Shown one piece after another: positions 9,237 through 18,086 of a DNA stretch of 64,000 nucleotides (position 1 is the first letter of the stretch; each line of letters starts with the position of its first letter). Under the pieces are notes generated by a model. The model worked only from the letters and a program-made list of their open reading frames with translations, ran no database searches and was not told the origin of the DNA. Origin of the DNA: DAHUYF01 sp963838385 (GTDB lineage: Bacteria > Pseudomonadota > Alphaproteobacteria > ATCC43930 > CGMCC-115725); assembly GCA_963838385.1 (NCBI GenBank), contig CAWIRE010000005.1, positions 124,001-188,000 of the forward strand, read 5' to 3'. The translations under genes were made by a program, and so were the position numbers.

Positions 9237-9329
9237 GGAGGGGTGGCCGAGTGGCTGAAGGCGGCGGTTTGCTAAACCGTTATAGGGGGAATACCCCTAT
9301 CGTGGGTTCGAATCCCATCCCCTCCGCCA
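9237..9329 (+). tRNA. serT: tRNA-Ser (anticodon GCU)
   Basis: A complete class II tRNA. The acceptor stem GGAGGGG pairs with CCCCTCC, followed by a discriminator G and an encoded CCA at 9327-9329. The anticodon loop TTTGCTAAA gives anticodon GCU (reads AGC/AGU serine codons). A long variable arm (ATAGGGGGAATACCCCTAT) is typical of tRNA-Ser, and the T-loop is GTTCGAATC. Length is 93 nt with CCA. The gene symbol is nominal. Confidence 0.96.
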
Positions 9330-9478
9330 CCTCCATGCCGTGCCGCGTCGGGCGCAAGCCTCTTCGATGGCTCCTTGTCGCCGACGACACCCGTCGGCGC
9401 GACGGTGATTCCGTCGCCTTTCGTCGAGCCGGTGGCGCCGTCAGATCGTCGATGACGACCGCGTCTTTGCTGCACGTT

Positions 9479-9526
9479 CTCAAGAGAGGAGCCGCAGCCT
9501 GCCTCAAGAGAGGAGCCGCAGCCTGC
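9479..9526 (+). repeat. Perfect tandem duplication, 2 x 24 bp
   Basis: The 24-bp unit beginning CTCAAGAGAGGAGCCGC occurs twice head to tail with no mismatch (9479-9502 and 9503-9526). It lies in the non-coding stretch between the tRNA and the small ORF at 9741. Apart from it I see no convincing gene in 9330-9740. Confidence 0.9.
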
Positions 9527-9740
9527 CCTGCGCAGTTGCGATGATCGCATCACATCTGCAGGGCGACGCACCGTGCCGGGCAACCATTGCCTTCCCCCTC
9601 GCGCGGCAAATTCTGCCGGCATCGCTCGCGCCGCATCCGGATTCGGCGCGGAACCGCGCAGGGAGGAACCGGCACGGTTGTTGCTTTGAGCGCAGCGACG
9701 ACGCGGCCTTCGTGGGCCGCCACCCGTGGAGACCCATCGC

Positions 9741-9947
9741 ATGTCGATCACCAGCATCTCGACCTCCCCATCGGCGACGCATCGGCCGCAGGCGCAGGCC
9801 AATGCCCAAACCACGCAGCGCGCCGCGGGACAGCAGCTGAAATCGGACGGCCTGCCGAACTCGCCGCTGAGCCCGTCGGGGACGAGCAAGGTCGGCCAGA
9901 CGCTGTCACGCAGCGTGTCGAACCGTCTGCTCGACCTGCATCTCTGA
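9741..9947 (+). CDS. Small hypothetical protein, Ser/Gln/Thr-rich
   Basis: A 68-residue frame from ATG 9741: MSITSISTSPSATHRPQAQA at the start, ending SKVGQTLSRSVSNRLLDLHL. A GTGGAG about 9 nt upstream could serve as ribosome-binding site. The composition (Ser, Gln, Asn rich, low in Arg) differs from the Arg-rich translations of the other frames here, which favours real coding. No family is recognised. It precedes another small ORF with a similar Pro/Ala/Ser character at 9998. Confidence 0.4.
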   Translation: MSITSISTSPSATHRPQAQANAQTTQRAAGQQLKSDGLPNSPLSPSGTSKVGQTLSRSVSNRLLDLHL

Positions 9948-9997
9948 CGAGGTGAAGCCCCCCGACCGCCGCGAGCACCCTCCCGCCGAGCCGTCCG

Positions 9998-10319
9998 ATG
10001 AAAGTCCACGCCCCGGTCCCCTTGCCGCCGCCGGTGCTCGCCTCCGCCGCGCCGCCTGCCGCCAAGGAGGCCCTGCAGCTCGCCTCGGGCAAGCCCCGCG
10101 TCGCCTTCGAGCAAGCGCTCGGGGCGAAGCCCGAAGTCCGGGTCCGGCCAGTCGGCGCAGGCTGGCGTCAAGAGCCGCGGCGGCCGCGCTCCCGCTCCGC
10201 TTCGGCGCGTTGCGGTTTCGCCGCCGGCGTCGGGGCCCGCGGCGCTCTCCGGCGAGGCCGCGGCGCGCAGCGCGGATGCTCCCTACACGCCCGGAAGCCT
10301 CGTCAACATCAAAGCCTAG
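9998..10319 (+). CDS. Small hypothetical protein, apparently split by a +1 frameshift
   Basis: From ATG 9998 the frame reads MKVHAPVPLPPPVLASAAPP and on to VAFEQALGAKPE, then turns into Arg-rich noise. One base further on, a second frame gives GQSAQAGVKSRGG and ends sensibly with SADAPYTPGSLVNIKA and a TAG at 10317-10319. Joining the two by removing one base between about 10115 and 10160 gives a Pro/Ala-rich protein of about 106 residues. The sign of the shift matches the other frameshifts in this window. No family is recognised; coding is probable but not certain. Confidence 0.35.
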
Positions 10320-10419
10320 GCGAATTCGCGCAGCGAATTCGGCCGAGGCGGCGTCAGCCGTTGCGTCAGCAACGGCGGGAGCCGCACCGATCGAGCTTAG
10401 CCTAATTAAGTCCGGACCC
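10317..10419. repeat. Dispersed intergenic repeat, copy 1
   Basis: It starts at the stop codon of the preceding ORF with TAGGCGAATTCGCGC and ends with TTAGCCTAATTAAGTCCGG plus ACCC (10397-10419). A related element lies at 50205-50271: 14 of 15 bases match at the left end and 19 of 23 at the right end, with different spacing. The left end here also forms a 9-bp hairpin, CGAATTCGC-GCA-GCGAATTCG. The rest of 10420-10560 shows nothing further. Confidence 0.5.
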
Positions 10420-10560
10420 TAGCGCCGGGCCGCTGAGGCGGCTTCCGGCGAGGCGTTCGGACGCGCTAGAAGCGGCAAGCCGATCACGCCGCCAAGTCTT
10501 CCGCGGACGGCGAGGGGAGGAGCACATGCCGATCGCTTGCGCCGATACGGTCTGGCGGCG

Positions 10561-11223
10561 ATGACCATCCTGGCGTTGCCGCATGACGAGGCGGAGGCGA
10601 CCGCGCTGCTGCAAGCGGCGCGGCGCCGGCTGATGCGCCGGGACCGGCGCCTCGCGGCCGTGATCAAGGCGGTGGGGCCTTGCATCTATGGCCGGCGCCC
10701 GGCCGGTTTTGCCACCCTCTTTCATTCCATTCTGCGCCAGCAGCTCTCCGGCAAGGCGGCGGCTACCATCGCCGGCCGCCTGCTTCAGGCCTGCGGCGGC
10801 CTCGTCGCGCCCGAGGCGGTGGCGGCGCTCGACGATGCCGCTTTTGCCGCGTGCGGCGTCTCGCGGCAGAAGCGCAACTATCTGCGCGGCCTGGCCACGG
10901 CGGCGCTCGCAGCGCCGACGCTGTTCGCCGCGCTCGAGCACCTCCCGGACGAGGCGGCGATCGAGGCGCTCACGGCCATCAAGGGCGTCGGCCGCTGGAC
11001 GGCGGAGATGTATCTGATGTTCTGCCTGGGCCGCCTCGACGTGCTGCCGCTCGGCGATGTCTCGATCCGGGCGGCGGTTGCGGACATCTACGGCCTCTCG
11101 CGCGCAGCGCCCGCCGCCAAGATCACCGCGCTGGCGGAGGCCTGGCGCCCCCATCGCAGCGTCGCCTGCTGGTACTTCTATGCCCATCTAGACCGCGCCA
11201 AGCAGCGGTCAGACGCGAGCTAA
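10561..11223 (+). CDS. alkA: DNA-3-methyladenine glycosylase II (AlkA-like, HhH-GPD superfamily)
   Basis: A 220-aa HhH-GPD base-excision glycosylase without the N-terminal TBP-like domain of E. coli AlkA. FATLFHSILRQQLSGKAA marks the first helices of the fold. LTAIKGVGRWTAEMYLMF is the helix-hairpin-helix with the GVGxWTA signature. LPLGDVSIRAAV carries the catalytic-type Asp. It removes alkylated purines in the cytoplasm. The start is taken as ATG 10561 (MTILALPHD); an ATG at 10537 is possible but gives a poorer N-terminus. Confidence 0.88.
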   Translation: MTILALPHDEAEATALLQAARRRLMRRDRRLAAVIKAVGPCIYGRRPAGFATLFHSILRQQLSGKAAATIAGRLLQACGGLVAPEAVAALDDAAFAACGVSRQKRNYLRGLATAALAAPTLFAALEHLPDEAAIEALTAIKGVGRWTAEMYLMFCLGRLDVLPLGDVSIRAAVADIYGLSRAAPAAKITALAEAWRPHRSVACWYFYAHLDRAKQRSDAS

Positions 11224-11706
11224 GGCGTGGTCACGAGCGTTTGCGGCGAATACTTGCAGTTGATTTCGTTTCTCTAGGCACGCGTTAACGTTTTGTCAGC
11301 AAAGTTGGTTAACGCTGCGAGGGTGGCGCGGAATAGGTGCGCTGCGGACAGGGGGTTGGTACGTGTCGCGGGTTGGGCAGCAGCAGACGCCAGGAGATGC
11401 GGCCGGTCGCGACCGGAAGCGGGGGGCGATGGCGGCGGGGCGCCCCCGTCCGGCCCCGGGCCGGCTCCGGTCCGGGGGCGAAACGGCTTGCCACGGACGG
11501 CTTCAGCCGGTAGCTTCGCTATGGTAAACAGCGGGAAGGATGGAAAACCCGCGGTTGGTCGCCCGCCTTCTCTGCGTTGGCGGGCGGGCGTGGGAACGAT
11601 CCTTCGGTTCCGCTCGCCGAGTGTCCTCGTGGGGGGGACCACATGGCGTCCTGGCGCCGGTTTCGGCCAGGGGCTCGGTGGCGCGGGTATCGAGAGCGGA
11701 GGGGAA
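11224..11706. other. 483-bp stretch without a supported gene
   Basis: The frame of the downstream M23 peptidase stays open back to 11293, but the encoded sequence is low-complexity Arg/Gly/Pro and reads like non-coding GC-rich DNA. Two GTTAACG sequences lie near 11284 and 11309. The promoter of the peptidase gene is presumably here; I could not pick out a convincing one. Confidence 0.5.
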
Positions 11707-13125
11707 TTGCTCGGCAGAGCGCTGAAATCGATACTACGGCTGTTTCCCGACCGCCAAATTCTGGTTCGCGCGGAAGGGCGGGTGACATATATCAGGCTCA
11801 GTCGGCGCCTGCAGGTGGCATCGGCTCTGTGCGGTATCGCGGCGGTCGGCGGGATCGCCTATGGCCTCATCGCGCCGCACCACCGGGCTCCCCGCCTGGT
11901 CGAGCAGACCACGGCGCCCACCGCGGAGCTCCGGGCGCAGATCGACGAGCTGCAGCGCCAGCTCACCGCCGCCAACGCGCTCCTGGTGAAGACACCGGAT
12001 GCCGCTGCGGCCGCCCAGACCAAGGCGGCCGTGGACGAGGCGCAGGCGCGCATCAAGGCGCTCGAGGACGCGCGCGACCATGCCATCGCCGACGAGGCCG
12101 ATCTGCGCCAGAAGCTCAGCCAGGCGCAGGAAGCGGCCAGCAGCCGCACACAGAACATGGCGCAGCTCAACCACACGCTCGACGCCAACCGCGGCGAGCT
12201 GCGCCAGTCGGACGCGCAGCGCCAGGCGCTGCAGGCGCGCGTTCACCAGCTCGAGGTCGAGCTCGAAGGCGCCAACGCCCGCACCAGCCAGGCCAAGGCC
12301 GATCTCGCCAGCAACGAGCGCCGGCTACAGCAGCTCGCCACCGAGCACGATGAGACGCTGGCGGAACGCGACCGCCTGCAGGCCCGGCTGCGCGAGCTGC
12401 AGGGTCACGCCGCGGTCCCGCTCCCACCGAACGCCGCCCAGAGCGGCGCGGTGATCGCTCCGGCCGCGCCGCAGCGCTCGACCGCCGACCGTCCGCCCGA
12501 TCAGCGCAGCCAGAATGCGCCCCAGGCCGGCAACAATGGCGAGATCGAGCAGGTCCTGGCCACCACCGGCCTGGACGTTGAGAGGCTGCTGGGCCGGCTG
12601 AACTCGGTGCCCTCCGGCCAAGGCGGTCCCTATATCGCGCTCGACAAGAAGCATCTGGCGGCAGCCGGCGCGCGCAACGAGGAGCTGCAGAAGATCCTGA
12701 AAACGCTGCCGCTCGCCGCGCCGCTGGCGCATTACACGCTCGGCAGCGGCTTCGGCAGCCGCACCGATCCGCTCAACCATCGTCAGGCCTTCCATCCCGG
12801 CATCGATCTGGAGGCGCCTTATCGCAGCGCCGTCTACAGCACCGCGCCGGGGACGGTGATCTTTACCGGTGTGAAAGACAATTACGGCAAGGTCGTCGAG
12901 ATCGACCACGGACACGGCATCGTCACCCGCTACGCCCACCTCCATCGCTTCACGGTGGCGCGCGGCCAGAAGGTGCCGGCCCATTTTGAGGTCGGAGAGC
13001 TAGGAAGTACCGGCCGGAGCACCGGACCGCATCTCCACTACGAGGTGCTGGTCGACGGCACGGCGCAGGACCCCGAAAAGTTTTTGCAGGCGGGCAAAAA
13101 TGTGGTTCAAGCAAACGGGAATTGA
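11707..13125 (+). CDS. M23-family peptidoglycan endopeptidase with coiled coil
   Basis: About 472 aa. A membrane segment VASALCGIAAVGGIAYGLI lies about 35-55 residues in. A long Gln/Ala/Glu-rich coiled coil follows (about 70-240), and a C-terminal LytM/M23 domain has SGFGSRTDPLNHRQAFHPGI (metal His and Asp), HGHGIVTRYAHL and HLHYEV. It should be a periplasm-facing Zn endopeptidase or a LytM activator of amidases. The start is decided by an AG-rich ribosome-binding site (CGGAGGGG) 3-10 nt before a TTG at 11707; no in-frame ATG is well placed. Its 3' end overlaps the bactofilin gene by 26 bp, a pairing common in bacteria where bactofilin localises an M23 enzyme. Confidence 0.85.
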   Translation: MLGRALKSILRLFPDRQILVRAEGRVTYIRLSRRLQVASALCGIAAVGGIAYGLIAPHHRAPRLVEQTTAPTAELRAQIDELQRQLTAANALLVKTPDAAAAAQTKAAVDEAQARIKALEDARDHAIADEADLRQKLSQAQEAASSRTQNMAQLNHTLDANRGELRQSDAQRQALQARVHQLEVELEGANARTSQAKADLASNERRLQQLATEHDETLAERDRLQARLRELQGHAAVPLPPNAAQSGAVIAPAAPQRSTADRPPDQRSQNAPQAGNNGEIEQVLATTGLDVERLLGRLNSVPSGQGGPYIALDKKHLAAAGARNEELQKILKTLPLAAPLAHYTLGSGFGSRTDPLNHRQAFHPGIDLEAPYRSAVYSTAPGTVIFTGVKDNYGKVVEIDHGHGIVTRYAHLHRFTVARGQKVPAHFEVGELGSTGRSTGPHLHYEVLVDGTAQDPEKFLQAGKNVVQANGN

Positions 13126-13546
13126 GCAGGGCGACCGGCAAGGCCCTCCGAGCCGGCCCGCCGCACCGTCGATCCTCAGCAGCGACCTGAAGATCGAGGG
13201 CGATATCGTCAGCCAGGGCGAGCTGCATATCAGCGGCTCGATCAAGGGCGATGTGGTCGCGCGCAAGCTCACGCTGGGCGAGGGCGGTTCGATCACCGGC
13301 GCCGTCGAGGCCGATGTCGCGGTCGTCGCCGGCAATCTCGCCGGACGCCTCACCGCCACCTCGGTGGTGCTGGCGCGGACCGCGCGCGTGGTCGCGGACG
13401 TGACCCACGTCTCGCTGTCGATCGAGCAGGGGGCGGTGTTCGAAGGCTTCAGCCGCCGCGTCGACACGATCGAGGCGGTGACCGAAGACACGATCCGCAC
13501 GCCGCGCCTCAACGCGCCGCCGCGCCCCGAGCCGAAGCCGGCCTGA
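13100..13546 (+). CDS. Bactofilin (polymer-forming cytoskeletal protein)
   Basis: A 148-aa DUF583/bactofilin protein. A short disordered N-terminus is followed by the repetitive right-handed beta-helix core: ILSSDLKIEGDIVSQGELHI, SGSIKGDVVARKLTLGEGGS, ITGAVEADVAVVAGNLAGRL and so on to about residue 125. A Pro-rich tail ends the protein. Bactofilins polymerise without nucleotide and scaffold cell-wall enzymes. The overlap with the M23 peptidase gene suggests that the two products act together in local peptidoglycan remodelling. The ATG lies within the last codons of the peptidase gene in another frame. Confidence 0.92.
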   Translation: MWFKQTGIEQGDRQGPPSRPAAPSILSSDLKIEGDIVSQGELHISGSIKGDVVARKLTLGEGGSITGAVEADVAVVAGNLAGRLTATSVVLARTARVVADVTHVSLSIEQGAVFEGFSRRVDTIEAVTEDTIRTPRLNAPPRPEPKPA

Positions 13547-13561
13547 GCCGTCGGCCCGGCG

Positions 13562-14570
13562 TCAGGCGCCGGCCAGCGCCTCGATGAACATCTCGCGCTC
13601 GACATTGCCGCCCGAGGCGATGACGGCGACCGTCTGGCCTTTGGCGTCGAGTCTTCCCGCAGAGCACGGTGGCCAGTGCCGCGGCCCCGCCCGGCTCGAC
13701 CACCAGCTTCAGCTCGGCAAACGCCACCGCCATGGCGCGGCGGATCTCGGCATCGCTGGCGACCAGCCCGCCGGCCAGCAGGCGGCGGTGGATGGCGAAG
13801 GTGATCTCGCCCGGCATCGGCGCCAACAGCGCATCGCAGATCGAACGCGAGGCGGGATCGTTGGCAAGCCGCTCGCCCGCCGCCAGCGAGCGGCGGAGGT
13901 CGTCCGCCGCCTCGGGCTCGGCGCTGTAGATCCTGGTCTGCGGACTGACCTCGGCCATCGCCAGGGCGCAGCCGGCAACGAGGCCGCCGCCGCTTGCCGG
14001 CACCACCAGCGCGTCGAGCCGGGCGCCGAGCGCGGCCGCCTGTGCCGCGATCTCGAGCCCGGCGGTGCCCTGGCCGGCGATCACCCGGGCGTCGTCATAG
14101 GGCGGGACGAGGCTGGCACCGCGCTCGGCCGCGATCGCGGCGCCGATCGCCTCGCGGCTGTCGCGCCAGCGGTCGTAGAACACCACCTCGGCGCCGTAGG
14201 CGCGCGTGTTCGCGGCCTTGATGGCCGGGGCATCGGCGGGCATGACAATGATGGCGGGGATGCCGAGGAGCTGCGCCGCCGCGGCGACGCCCTGGGCGTG
14301 ATTGCCCGAGGAATAGGCCACCACCCCGGCGCGGCGCTGGCGCTCGTCGAGCTGCAGCAGGGTGTTCAGCGCGCCGCGGAACTTGAAGGACCCGGTGCGC
14401 TGCAGCGTCTCCGCCTTGACCAGCAGGCGCAGCCCGAGCCGGGCATTGAGCAGCGGCGATTCCAGCAGCGGCGTGGTCACGACACGCCCGGCGAGGCGCC
14501 GCTCGGCGGCGCGCAACTCGGCGATGCCGGGGACCTCAGGAGCAACGTCAGAATCGGCGGATGAAGTCAT
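13562..14570 (-). CDS. Threonine/serine dehydratase-like PLP enzyme, frameshifted near the C-terminus
   Basis: Fold-type II PLP enzyme. KAETLQRTGSFKFRGALNTL carries the PLP Lys in SFKFRGA. SSGNHAQGVAAAAQLLG is the phosphate/substrate loop, and VPASGGGLVAGCALA the glycine-rich PLP-phosphate loop. Function: deamination of L-Thr or L-Ser, or racemisation; there is no ACT domain, so it is the short, catabolic-like form. After EPGGAAALATVLCGK the frame fails. Removing one base near 13655 restores LDAKGQTVAVIASGGNVERE, MFIEALAGA and a stop at 13562-13564. The uncorrected frame would run to 13509 into the bactofilin gene. The 5' end overlaps the hydrolase gene by 23 bp. Confidence 0.85.
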
Positions 14571-15399
14571 CGAGGGCGGAGGCGGCTTCGGGCTCGCTGA
14601 GCGTCGGCGCGTGGCCGGCGTTGCGCACGGTTACACGCTGCAGGTCGGGCTTGGCAAGCGCCATGCGCTCGAAGGTCTCGGCCGAGAGCACGTCCGAGAG
14701 GTCGCCGCGCAGCGCCAGCGTCGGCACCCGGCCCAGGGCGCGGAAATAAGGCCAGAGATCGGGGACGGTGCCGGAGACCTGCGCCAGCCGCCGCGCCAGC
14801 GTGACGTCCCAGTCCACATGCAGCCGTCCGTCCGCCCCCTCGCGAAAGGTGCCGCGCGCCAGCTTGAGCCAGCCTTTCTCGGTTCGGATCGAGAGGGTCG
14901 GCAGCAGCTGCTGCAGGTAGCGGACCGCGCTCGGCCAGTCGGGCTGCGGATGGTCGCTGCCGACATAGTCGAGGATGCGGCCGAGCCCGTCGGGGCTCAC
15001 CTCCGGGCCGAAATCGTTGAGCACGACCGCACCGATGGCAGTCGGCTTCATTACCGCGAGCCCCATGGCGAGCGCCGCGCCCAGCGAGGTACCTAGGACG
15101 ATCAGGCGCTGCAGCCCGGTCGCGGCGATCAGATGCGCGAGATCGTTGACGTAGACGAACGGATCGTAATGGCGCCAGTCGCTGTCATAATCCGACCGGC
15201 CGCGGCCGCGGTAGTCGGGCGCGATCACCCGGCGCTCGCCAGCGTGACGCTCCGCGACATCGGCGAAATCGGCGCTGTTGCGCACCAGGCCGGTGAGGCA
15301 GAGCAGCGGCGCGCGCGGCGACAGCGGGTCGCCATAGTCACGGAAATAGAGCCCGAGTTCGTCCTGCAGCGTGAGGCGGCGTCCGCGAAAACCCGTCAC
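14548..15399 (-). CDS. Alpha/beta-fold hydrolase
   Basis: A 283-aa alpha/beta hydrolase. The oxyanion region is LLCLTGLVRNSADF, then APDYRGRGRSDYD. The nucleophile elbow LGTSLGAALA contains Ser105, and the catalytic His is in RNAGHAPTLSEPEA. The substrate is unknown. The start is a GTG at 15399 that overlaps the stop of the upstream haloacid dehalogenase as GTGA, so the two are coupled. The frame remains open upstream but only as a shadow of the dehalogenase. Together with the dehalogenase and the PLP dehydratase it forms a three-gene minus-strand run. Confidence 0.88.
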   Translation of the reverse strand: MTGFRGRRLTLQDELGLYFRDYGDPLSPRAPLLCLTGLVRNSADFADVAERHAGERRVIAPDYRGRGRSDYDSDWRHYDPFVYVNDLAHLIAATGLQRLIVLGTSLGAALAMGLAVMKPTAIGAVVLNDFGPEVSPDGLGRILDYVGSDHPQPDWPSAVRYLQQLLPTLSIRTEKGWLKLARGTFREGADGRLHVDWDVTLARRLAQVSGTVPDLWPYFRALGRVPTLALRGDLSDVLSAETFERMALAKPDLQRVTVRNAGHAPTLSEPEAASALDDFIRRF

Positions 15400-16085
15400 A
15401 GGCCCAGCAGTGCCGGCAGCGCGTCGAGACGGGCGATCTCGGCATGCGGCTCGGCCGGCAGGCGCTCGCGCGGCGCGCCGGCACGGTTGGCCCACACCGC
15501 GACGAAGCCGAAGCCGGCCGCGCCGGCGGCGTCCCAGCCATTGGACGAGACGAAGCAGATGCGCTCGGGCGGCAGGCCGAGGCGGTCGACTGCGAGCTGA
15601 TAGACGCGGCGGTCGGGCTTGTAGATGCCGGCCTCCTCGACCGACAGGAGATGATCGAGGAGCTGGCCGATCCCCGCGGATCCGACCGCCGTGGTGAGCA
15701 TGTGCGGCGAGCCGTTGGAGAGGATGGAGGCCGGCCGGCCGGCGCGGCGCAGCGCCTCGAGCGCGGCGCGCGCATCGGCGAAGACCTCGATCTCGAGAAA
15801 GGCGTTCATCAGCCGCTCGCGCAGGCCGCCGCCGGCGGCGATGTCGAGCGCGGCCAGCGCATAGTCCAGCGCCTCGCCGGTGACCTGCCAGAAATCGGCG
15901 TGCCGTCCCATCAGGCTGCGCAGCCAGCTGTATTCGAGCTGCTTCGTCCGCCACAGCGCGGAGAGCGCGTCCGCCTTGCCGCCCAGCGCCTCGCTGCAGC
16001 GGCGCGAGGCAGAGGCGAGGTCGAAGAGCGTGCCGTAGGCGTCGAAGACGCAGGCGGCGGTGGCGGCGAGCGGGTGATCGGTCAT
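15396..16085 (-). CDS. Haloacid dehalogenase type II (HAD superfamily)
   Basis: A 229-aa L-2-haloacid dehalogenase-like HAD enzyme. Motif I is VFDAYGTLFD with nucleophile Asp15. The segment LEYSWLRSLMGRHADFWQVT is characteristic of type II dehalogenases. Motif II is SILSNGSPHML, motif III Lys is in GIYKPDRRVYQLA, and motif IV is CFVSSNGWDAAGAAGFGF. The SSN-x-WD pattern is the dehalogenase signature that distinguishes it from plain phosphatases. It would hydrolyse (S)-2-haloacids to (R)-2-hydroxyacids in the cytoplasm. Confidence 0.9.
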   Translation of the reverse strand: MTDHPLAATAACVFDAYGTLFDLASASRRCSEALGGKADALSALWRTKQLEYSWLRSLMGRHADFWQVTGEALDYALAALDIAAGGGLRERLMNAFLEIEVFADARAALEALRRAGRPASILSNGSPHMLTTAVGSAGIGQLLDHLLSVEEAGIYKPDRRVYQLAVDRLGLPPERICFVSSNGWDAAGAAGFGFVAVWANRAGAPRERLPAEPHAEIARLDALPALLGL

Positions 16086-16127
16086 GTCGGCCTCCCTGGC
16101 ATCAGGAAGGGGATAGCCGCCACCCCC

Positions 16128-18086
16128 TCACCGTTTCAAGTCGCTGGCCAGCGAAAAGGCGAGGCCGCGGTCGCCGAGCCGCAGGCGATAGATCTGCAGG
16201 TTCTCGAGCACGCGCTGCACGTAATTGCGCGTCTCGCCCAATGGAATCGATTCCACCCAGTCGACCACGTCGGTGTTCTTGGCGCGGGGATCGCCGTAGT
16301 CGCGGATCCATTGGTGCACCCGCGACGGCCCGGCATTGTAGGCGGCGATCGCCAGCACGTAGGAGCCGGAGAAGTCGCCGAGCAGCCCGTCGAGGTAATG
16401 CCGCCCGAGGATGATGTTGTAGCGCGAATCGGTCAGCAGCCGGCTGGCCGAGAACGGCATGTGCAGCGTCTTGGCGATATGGCTGGCGGTCGCCGGCATG
16501 AGCTGCATCATGCCGCGGGCGCCGGCGGAGCTCACCGCCTCGTGGTCGAAGGCGCTCTCCTGCCGCGTCATCGCCAGCACCAGCGGCCGCTCCGCGGCAC
16601 CGCCCGGCGGCAGGTCGGTGATGGGATAGCCCTCGTCGAGCAAGGTGACGCCGGCATAGCTTGCCTTCTTGGCCACGGCGACGGCGATGTCCGGCCGGTC
16701 GAGCTTGATGACGAGGTGGGCGAGGAGGACGTGGTCGGCCGGCACTGTTGCCTGCTCGCTCACGCGCCGGGCGAAGGGACCGATGTAGTCGTTGGCGCCG
16801 GCCGCCGCCATTTCCCGCATGGCGCGGACCAGCTCGCGCTTGTCGAAGGCGGCGGTCTCGGCGGGCGTCGGCTTGGGCTCGCTGATGCCGTGGACGATGT
16901 TGGGCTCGCCCAGCGCGGTCGCGGCGAGCTGGCCGTAATAGGTCGTCACCTGCACCGCGGCGGTGCCGTACCAGGCGGCGGCGAGCTGATGGTAGCCCAT
17001 CGCCTCGGCGGCGCGCGCGGCCCAATAGGCGCCGCGCGCCACGCTCACCGGCAGCTTCACCTCGTCATAGAGCTTGACGAAATGGTTGTAGGCGATGTCG
17101 GGCTCACGCAGGAAGCGCAGCGCCACCCAGCCGGCGAAGAACTCCAGCTCGGCGAAGGTCTGGCCGCTGGTGAGGCCGTGACGCGCCGCCAGGCGATAGG
17201 CCACCGAGATGTCGCCCACGGCAAGCGCGTGCCGCGCCAGGATCTGGCGCTCGGTGGCCCAGGCGAGCGGCCGCACCAGATCGTGCGGCGGATGCTCGAG
17301 CATGGCGATGGCGTCGTCGTAATGCTCCTTGCGCGTGCGCCAGCGCATGCGCTCGAAGAGCAGGCCGGGATCGTTCTGCAGCGCCGCCGGAAGGCGCGCG
17401 ATCAGGCGCTCGATGCCGGGTTCCATCGCCGCGATGCGGATGCGCGCATCGGCCAGCGCGCGGTGCTCGGGATCGACGCGCGGCATCATGCGCCGCGCCG
17501 CCTCGACGTCGCCGTCCCAGAGCAGACGGTCGAGCCGGGCCCAGTGGTCCTCCTGGCGCAGGATGTGGTGATAGCGCTGCAGCACCGACTTCTCCTCGAA
17601 GGCGGTGAAATCGCCTTTGGCCCAGACCTCGCGGATGCGCGCCTCGCCCTGCTGCACCCGACCCTCGGCGATCCAGATGTCGGCCTGCTTGAACTTGCCG
17701 GCCGGCGTCACCGGGGCGAAGCGGTCGAACCACTGGCCGAGGGTGCGGTCGGAGACCCCGGCCATCGCCTCCTCGGCGTGCTGGCGCATTGCCATCTGGC
17801 CCGGCCAATCGGGATTGGCGGTGATGAAATCGGTGAAGTCGGTGAACAAGGCGCCGCTGCTGCCGCGCGTCAGGTTGAGCCACCACAGGACCTTGGCGAG
17901 CAGCGGGTCATGTCCCTTGTCGGCGCGCCGGCCGGCGAGCGCCCAGTCGCCCGAGCGCGCCGCCTGGAAGGCCTCGCGGTAGATCTGCCGGTCGGCATCG
18001 CTCAGCTCGGCGCGCGCCGGCACGGCCGACGCCCACAGCAGCAACACCATCAGCACGAGACGATGAGCGAGCCACCTCACCGGCAT
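16128..18086 (-). CDS. Soluble lytic murein transglycosylase (Slt70-like)
   Basis: About 652 aa. The signal peptide MPVRWLAHRLVLMVLLLWAS is cleaved near VPARAE. A long helical superhelix (U- and L-domain-like, about 30-470) is followed by the SLT domain: AMTRQESAFDHEAVSSAGA with the catalytic Glu, RGMMQLMPATASHIAKTL, and YVLAIAAYNAGPSRVHQWI. It cleaves the MurNAc-GlcNAc bond, forming 1,6-anhydroMurNAc, in the periplasm. The start at 18086 is supported by a GGGAG 5-9 nt upstream and by the position of the signal peptide. It is divergent from dapA, with about 190 bp between them for both promoters. Confidence 0.92.
   Translation of the reverse strand: MPVRWLAHRLVLMVLLLWASAVPARAELSDADRQIYREAFQAARSGDWALAGRRADKGHDPLLAKVLWWLNLTRGSSGALFTDFTDFITANPDWPGQMAMRQHAEEAMAGVSDRTLGQWFDRFAPVTPAGKFKQADIWIAEGRVQQGEARIREVWAKGDFTAFEEKSVLQRYHHILRQEDHWARLDRLLWDGDVEAARRMMPRVDPEHRALADARIRIAAMEPGIERLIARLPAALQNDPGLLFERMRWRTRKEHYDDAIAMLEHPPHDLVRPLAWATERQILARHALAVGDISVAYRLAARHGLTSGQTFAELEFFAGWVALRFLREPDIAYNHFVKLYDEVKLPVSVARGAYWAARAAEAMGYHQLAAAWYGTAAVQVTTYYGQLAATALGEPNIVHGISEPKPTPAETAAFDKRELVRAMREMAAAGANDYIGPFARRVSEQATVPADHVLLAHLVIKLDRPDIAVAVAKKASYAGVTLLDEGYPITDLPPGGAAERPLVLAMTRQESAFDHEAVSSAGARGMMQLMPATASHIAKTLHMPFSASRLLTDSRYNIILGRHYLDGLLGDFSGSYVLAIAAYNAGPSRVHQWIRDYGDPRAKNTDVVDWVESIPLGETRNYVQRVLENLQIYRLRLGDRGLAFSLASDLKR

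Noticed and set aside
9272..10171. Minus-strand ORF of about 300 codons over the tRNA and small ORFs
   Set aside because: Its 3' end is antisense to the tRNA and the translation is Arg/Gly low complexity.
11280..11320. CtrA-type binding site (TTAA-N7-TTAA) near 11285
   Set aside because: GTTAACG occurs twice but spacing does not fit the CtrA consensus.
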